Below, piece after piece: positions 4,870 to 7,516 of a stretch of 7,516 bases of DNA (position 1 is the stretch's first letter; each line of letters starts with the position of its first letter). Position numbers and translations under genes: made by a program. Origin of the DNA: CALLQB01 sp036479275 (GTDB lineage: Bacteria; Actinomycetota; Acidimicrobiia; Acidimicrobiales; SHLQ01); assembly GCA_965524675.1 (NCBI GenBank), contig CBERPN010000218.1, positions 1 to 7,516 on the forward strand. Reading direction: 5' to 3'. The notes under the pieces are model-generated. The model had not been told where the DNA came from and did not search any database. It worked only from the letters and a program-made list of their open reading frames with translations.

Positions 4870-6336
4870 ATGCTCTGGCACGAACACCGACTGCTGATCG
4901 ACGGGGTGCTGCGCGATGCTGCTGACGGCGCGACCTACGAGAACGTCAACCCAGCGACCGAACAGGTAGTAGGGGTGGCGGCCGACGCATCACCCGCCGA
5001 CATCGATGCCGCGATCGCTGCGGCTCGCCAAGCCTTTGACGACACAGATTGGTCCACGAATGTCGAGTTTCGGGTGCATTGTCTTCGCCAACTCCACGAA
5101 GCGCTCGAAAGTCATAGCGACGATCTCACAGAACTGACGATCGCCGAGGTCGGAGCAACCAGAACGGCATGTGCGACCATCCAGGTCAAAGCACCTCTTG
5201 AGTTGCTACCGTTCTACGCCGATCTTGCGGAGTCCTACCAGTGGCGTACCGAACTGGGCGATGCTGACACCTTAGGCGGGCCTGCAACCCGCTGGGTCGA
5301 GAAGGAGCCTATTGGGGTTCTGGCTGCGATAACTCCCTGGAACGTTCCCAACCAGATCAACCTAGCCAAACTTGTGCCAGCCCTAGCCGCTGGCTGCACT
5401 GTGGTGTTGAAGCCCGCACCCGCCACACCCTGGGGAGCCTTGGCTCTGGGCCGTCTTATCGTCACCCATACCGATATTCCTGCTGGGGTGGTCAACGTCG
5501 TTACGTCCAGCGACAACGCGATCGGCGAGTTTCTCACAAGCGACCGTCGAATCGACATGATCAGCTTCACCGGCTCGACAGCCACCGGCCGACAGGTTAT
5601 GGCGTCGGCCAGCGAGCACATCACCAAGGTGTTCCTCGAACTCGGCGGAAAGTCGGCGGTAATAGTGCTCGACGACGTCGCCGACATGAACACGATGGCC
5701 GCTACCGCCGCATTCGGCACCGCTACTGTGTGCGGACAGGGATGTGCACTCGGTACTCGAATCCTGTTGCCTCGATCGCGCTACGACGAAGGGGTCGAGG
5801 CAATCGCCGCAATGATGGCTCACGTGCCGCCGGGCGACCCTACCGATTCGGCCACGATGATGGGGCCGCTGATTAGCGCCGCTCAACGAGACAGGGTCGA
5901 GCGATATGTACAAGGTGCCGTAGAACAAGGTGCTCGAATCGTCTGCGGTGGGCGTCGACCCGAGGCGCTCGACACCGGTTTCTACTACGAACCAACACTG
6001 TTGGCCGACGTCACCAACGACATGGTCGTCGCCCAAGAAGAAGTCTTTGGTCCGGTGCTCGTGGCGATTGCGTTCGACGACGACCAAGACGCCGTCCGAA
6101 TCGCCAACGATTCTGTCTATGGCCTTAGCGGTGCAGTGTTCTCAGCCGACGATGAGCGAGCCATGGCGGTGGCTCGACGAATCCGCACCGGAACCATGTC
6201 GATCAACGGTGGGGTTTGGTACGGCCCCGATGTTCCGTTCGGCGGGTACAAACAGTCGGGCATCGGACGCGAGATGGGTATGGCGGGTTTCGAGGAACAC
6301 CTCGAGACAAAGGCCTACGCCAAGCCGGTCGCATAG
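4870..6336 (+). CDS. NAD(P)-dependent aldehyde dehydrogenase
   Basis: A complete 488-residue ALDH-superfamily enzyme of normal length that oxidises an aldehyde to its acid. TPWN at 155-158 supplies the oxyanion asparagine N158, and K181 in VVLKPAPATP binds the cofactor. GSTATG is at 235-240, the general base E257 is in LELGGKS, and the catalytic cysteine C292 is in CGQGCALGTR. E391 is in EEVFGPV, and PFGGYKQSGIGRE at 457-468 closes the site. A second cysteine, C288, lies one helical turn before the nucleophile. GQGCALxTR in place of the common GQxCxAxTR is a form I associate with mycobacterial ALDHs such as AldA (Rv0768). The gene follows the SDR by 5 bases and is convergent with the P450 gene. 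It would take the aldehyde made by the SDR or the P450. Family certain; substrate not determined. Confidence 0.95.
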   Translation: MLWHEHRLLIDGVLRDAADGATYENVNPATEQVVGVAADASPADIDAAIAAARQAFDDTDWSTNVEFRVHCLRQLHEALESHSDDLTELTIAEVGATRTACATIQVKAPLELLPFYADLAESYQWRTELGDADTLGGPATRWVEKEPIGVLAAITPWNVPNQINLAKLVPALAAGCTVVLKPAPATPWGALALGRLIVTHTDIPAGVVNVVTSSDNAIGEFLTSDRRIDMISFTGSTATGRQVMASASEHITKVFLELGGKSAVIVLDDVADMNTMAATAAFGTATVCGQGCALGTRILLPRSRYDEGVEAIAAMMAHVPPGDPTDSATMMGPLISAAQRDRVERYVQGAVEQGARIVCGGRRPEALDTGFYYEPTLLADVTNDMVVAQEEVFGPVLVAIAFDDDQDAVRIANDSVYGLSGAVFSADDERAMAVARRIRTGTMSINGGVWYGPDVPFGGYKQSGIGREMGMAGFEEHLETKAYAKPVA

Positions 6337-6349
6337 CGTTGAGACGCTA
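6334..6349. terminator. Small hairpin between convergent ALDH and P450 genes
   Basis: TAGCGT and ACGCTA form a perfect 6-bp stem with a TGAG loop, beginning at the ALDH stop codon. It fills most of the gap before the P450 stop at 6361. No T-tract follows on either strand, so it is at best a weak or processing-type terminator. Confidence 0.2.
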
Positions 6350-6360
6350 GGTGGCTGCTC

Positions 6361-7516
6361 CTAGAAGGTAATCGGCAGGCTCGACCAGCCGGTTACGTTG
6401 CCGCTATGAAAGCGCACCTTGGCAGCGTGGTCCACCTCGAAGTTGCCGATTCGACCCATGATTTCTTCCATCGCAATCTTTCCCTCCATGCGGGCGAGCG
6501 CTGCTCCCATACAGAAGTGAGCGCCGTAGCCAAAGCCGAGATGGCGGTCGGGGGTGCGTTCAATATCGAACTCTTCCGCGCTGGCTCCGAACTCGCGTTC
6601 GTCGTGATTAGCTGCCCCAACCAGCAACAGCACCGACTGGCCAGCCAGCATCGCTTGACCATGGATCTCGGTGTCGCGGGTGAGAGTGCGATGCATGTAC
6701 TGGGTCGAGTTGTGGAACCGCAACACCTCTTCGATCAGCCCTGGAACCAGATCGAGATCGGCGGCCACCGCAGCCTGTTGCTCGGGGTGATGCGAGAGTA
6801 GTTCGACCGCGTTCGCGACCATCTTCGTGGTGGTTTCGTGACCGGCGATGATGAACAGCGTGCAGAACCCCAGCAACTCTTCGTCGGTTAGCGAGCGCCC
6901 GTCGACCTCGAGTTCGAGCAGTTCGGCGACGAGTCCGGGATCTGACTTGTCGACACCGACACTCCTGCGGGCGGCGAAGTCATCGATGAAATACTGGATA
7001 AGGGCGAACATGCCTTCAGCCGCAACGTGAGGAATACGCATCGATCCGTCTTCGCGAATCAAGACCTTGTCGGAGTAAGAACACAACTCGGCCCGATCGG
7101 ATTCGCGAACACCCAAGCTCGCACAGATCACGTCCATGGGGAATGGACTGCTGAGGTCGGCGACCACGTCGGCCCGGCCCGCGTCGGCTACCCGATCAAG
7201 GTACCCGACAAAGATCGCTCGAATCTCGTCTTCCATGGCCGCGACTCGACGATTCGTAAACACACGACCCACAAGCTTGCGAAACTGGGTGTGGTCGGGA
7301 GGGTCCATTTCGATCATCGAGTGGAAGTCGCCCGGCCGCTGATCGATCGCGCGACGGTTCTCCAGAGCCACTCCCCCGGCCGAGGAAAAGGTCTCATAAT
7401 CGCGAAAGCCTTCGAGCACATCGTCGAACCGGCTCAACACCCAAAACTTGAGCTCGTCGTTCCAATATGCAGGTGCCTCGTCGCGAAGTCGCCGATAGGT
7501 GTTGTAAGGATCGTCG
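6361..7516 (-). CDS. Cytochrome P450, 5' end outside the window
   Basis: A soluble bacterial class I P450 monooxygenase lacking only its start. 384 residues are visible, against about 400 for the family. The frame stays open from a GTG at 7440 to the window edge and encodes typical P450 sequence there (DPYNTYRRLRDEAPAYW), so that GTG is not the start. Numbered from the edge, DPPDHTQFRKLV lies before helix C. The I-helix oxygen-activation motif is AGHETT at 224-229, with E227 and T228 as the acid/alcohol pair. ExxR is E263-R266. The heme loop FGYGAHFCMG at 328-337 has thiolate C335. The protein needs a ferredoxin and reductase, neither encoded here. It converges on the ALDH gene with 24 bases between stops. 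The CYP family cannot be assigned by eye; it is not the CYP51 type. Confidence 0.95.
   Translation of the reverse strand, partial: DDPYNTYRRLRDEAPAYWNDELKFWVLSRFDDVLEGFRDYETFSSAGGVALENRRAIDQRPGDFHSMIEMDPPDHTQFRKLVGRVFTNRRVAAMEDEIRAIFVGYLDRVADAGRADVVADLSSPFPMDVICASLGVRESDRAELCSYSDKVLIREDGSMRIPHVAAEGMFALIQYFIDDFAARRSVGVDKSDPGLVAELLELEVDGRSLTDEELLGFCTLFIIAGHETTTKMVANAVELLSHHPEQQAAVAADLDLVPGLIEEVLRFHNSTQYMHRTLTRDTEIHGQAMLAGQSVLLLVGAANHDEREFGASAEEFDIERTPDRHLGFGYGAHFCMGAALARMEGKIAMEEIMGRIGNFEVDHAAKVRFHSGNVTGWSSLPITF

Noticed and set aside
5235..6087. Long antisense open frames (161 and 234 codons) opposite the ALDH gene
   Set aside because: They lie wholly opposite a strongly conserved ALDH, are rich in residues expected of shadow frames, and show no family motif.

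Overview
The window is a compactly packed, moderately high-GC bacterial chromosome segment holding eight protein-coding genes. Seven are complete and the eighth, a cytochrome P450, runs off the right edge. No rRNA, tRNA, CRISPR array, insertion sequence or transposase is visible, and no stretch over about 90 bases lacks a gene. The protein families, the frequent CGA arginine codons, the TANNNT-type promoter elements and the probable leaderless starts all suggest an actinobacterium. My best guess is the Acidimicrobiia, but no marker gene in the window proves it.

Left part (1-2787): an acetoacetate-decarboxylase-like enzyme (92-862, +) converges on a HisC/Pat-family PLP aminotransferase (869-1951, -). 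The aminotransferase is transcribed divergently from an NADP-type short-chain dehydrogenase (2041-2787, +). The 89-base divergent region carries a perfect 11-bp inverted repeat (2003-2013 / 2026-2036). Each arm contains an outward-facing TAGGGT hexamer, which makes it a good candidate for a shared promoter/operator.

Right part (2788-7516): two divergent two-gene units are separated by 71 bases. Leftward are a beta-hydroxyacid dehydrogenase (3-hydroxyisobutyrate dehydrogenase family) and a carboxymuconolactone-decarboxylase-family protein, joined by a 4-base ATGA overlap. Rightward are a classical SDR and an aldehyde dehydrogenase, 5 bases apart. A cytochrome P450 converges on the aldehyde dehydrogenase. 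The combination P450 + ALDH + SDR + 3-hydroxyisobutyrate-dehydrogenase-like + CMD-like matches, as I remember it, the content of the M. tuberculosis Rv0764c-Rv0771 neighbourhood, rearranged. The simplest reading is a conserved actinobacterial oxidation module. In it the P450 hydroxylates a lipophilic substrate, the SDR and ALDH oxidise the alcohol through the aldehyde to the acid, and the beta-hydroxyacid dehydrogenase and CMD-like protein act on downstream products. The substrate is unknown.

No transcription factor, transporter, ferredoxin or ferredoxin reductase is encoded here, so regulation and electron supply for the P450 must come from elsewhere. Two transcription-unit-leading genes (at 92 and 4049) have a TAGTNT hexamer exactly 6 bases before ATG and an in-frame stop inside that hexamer, whereas the downstream operon genes have clear Shine-Dalgarno sequences.
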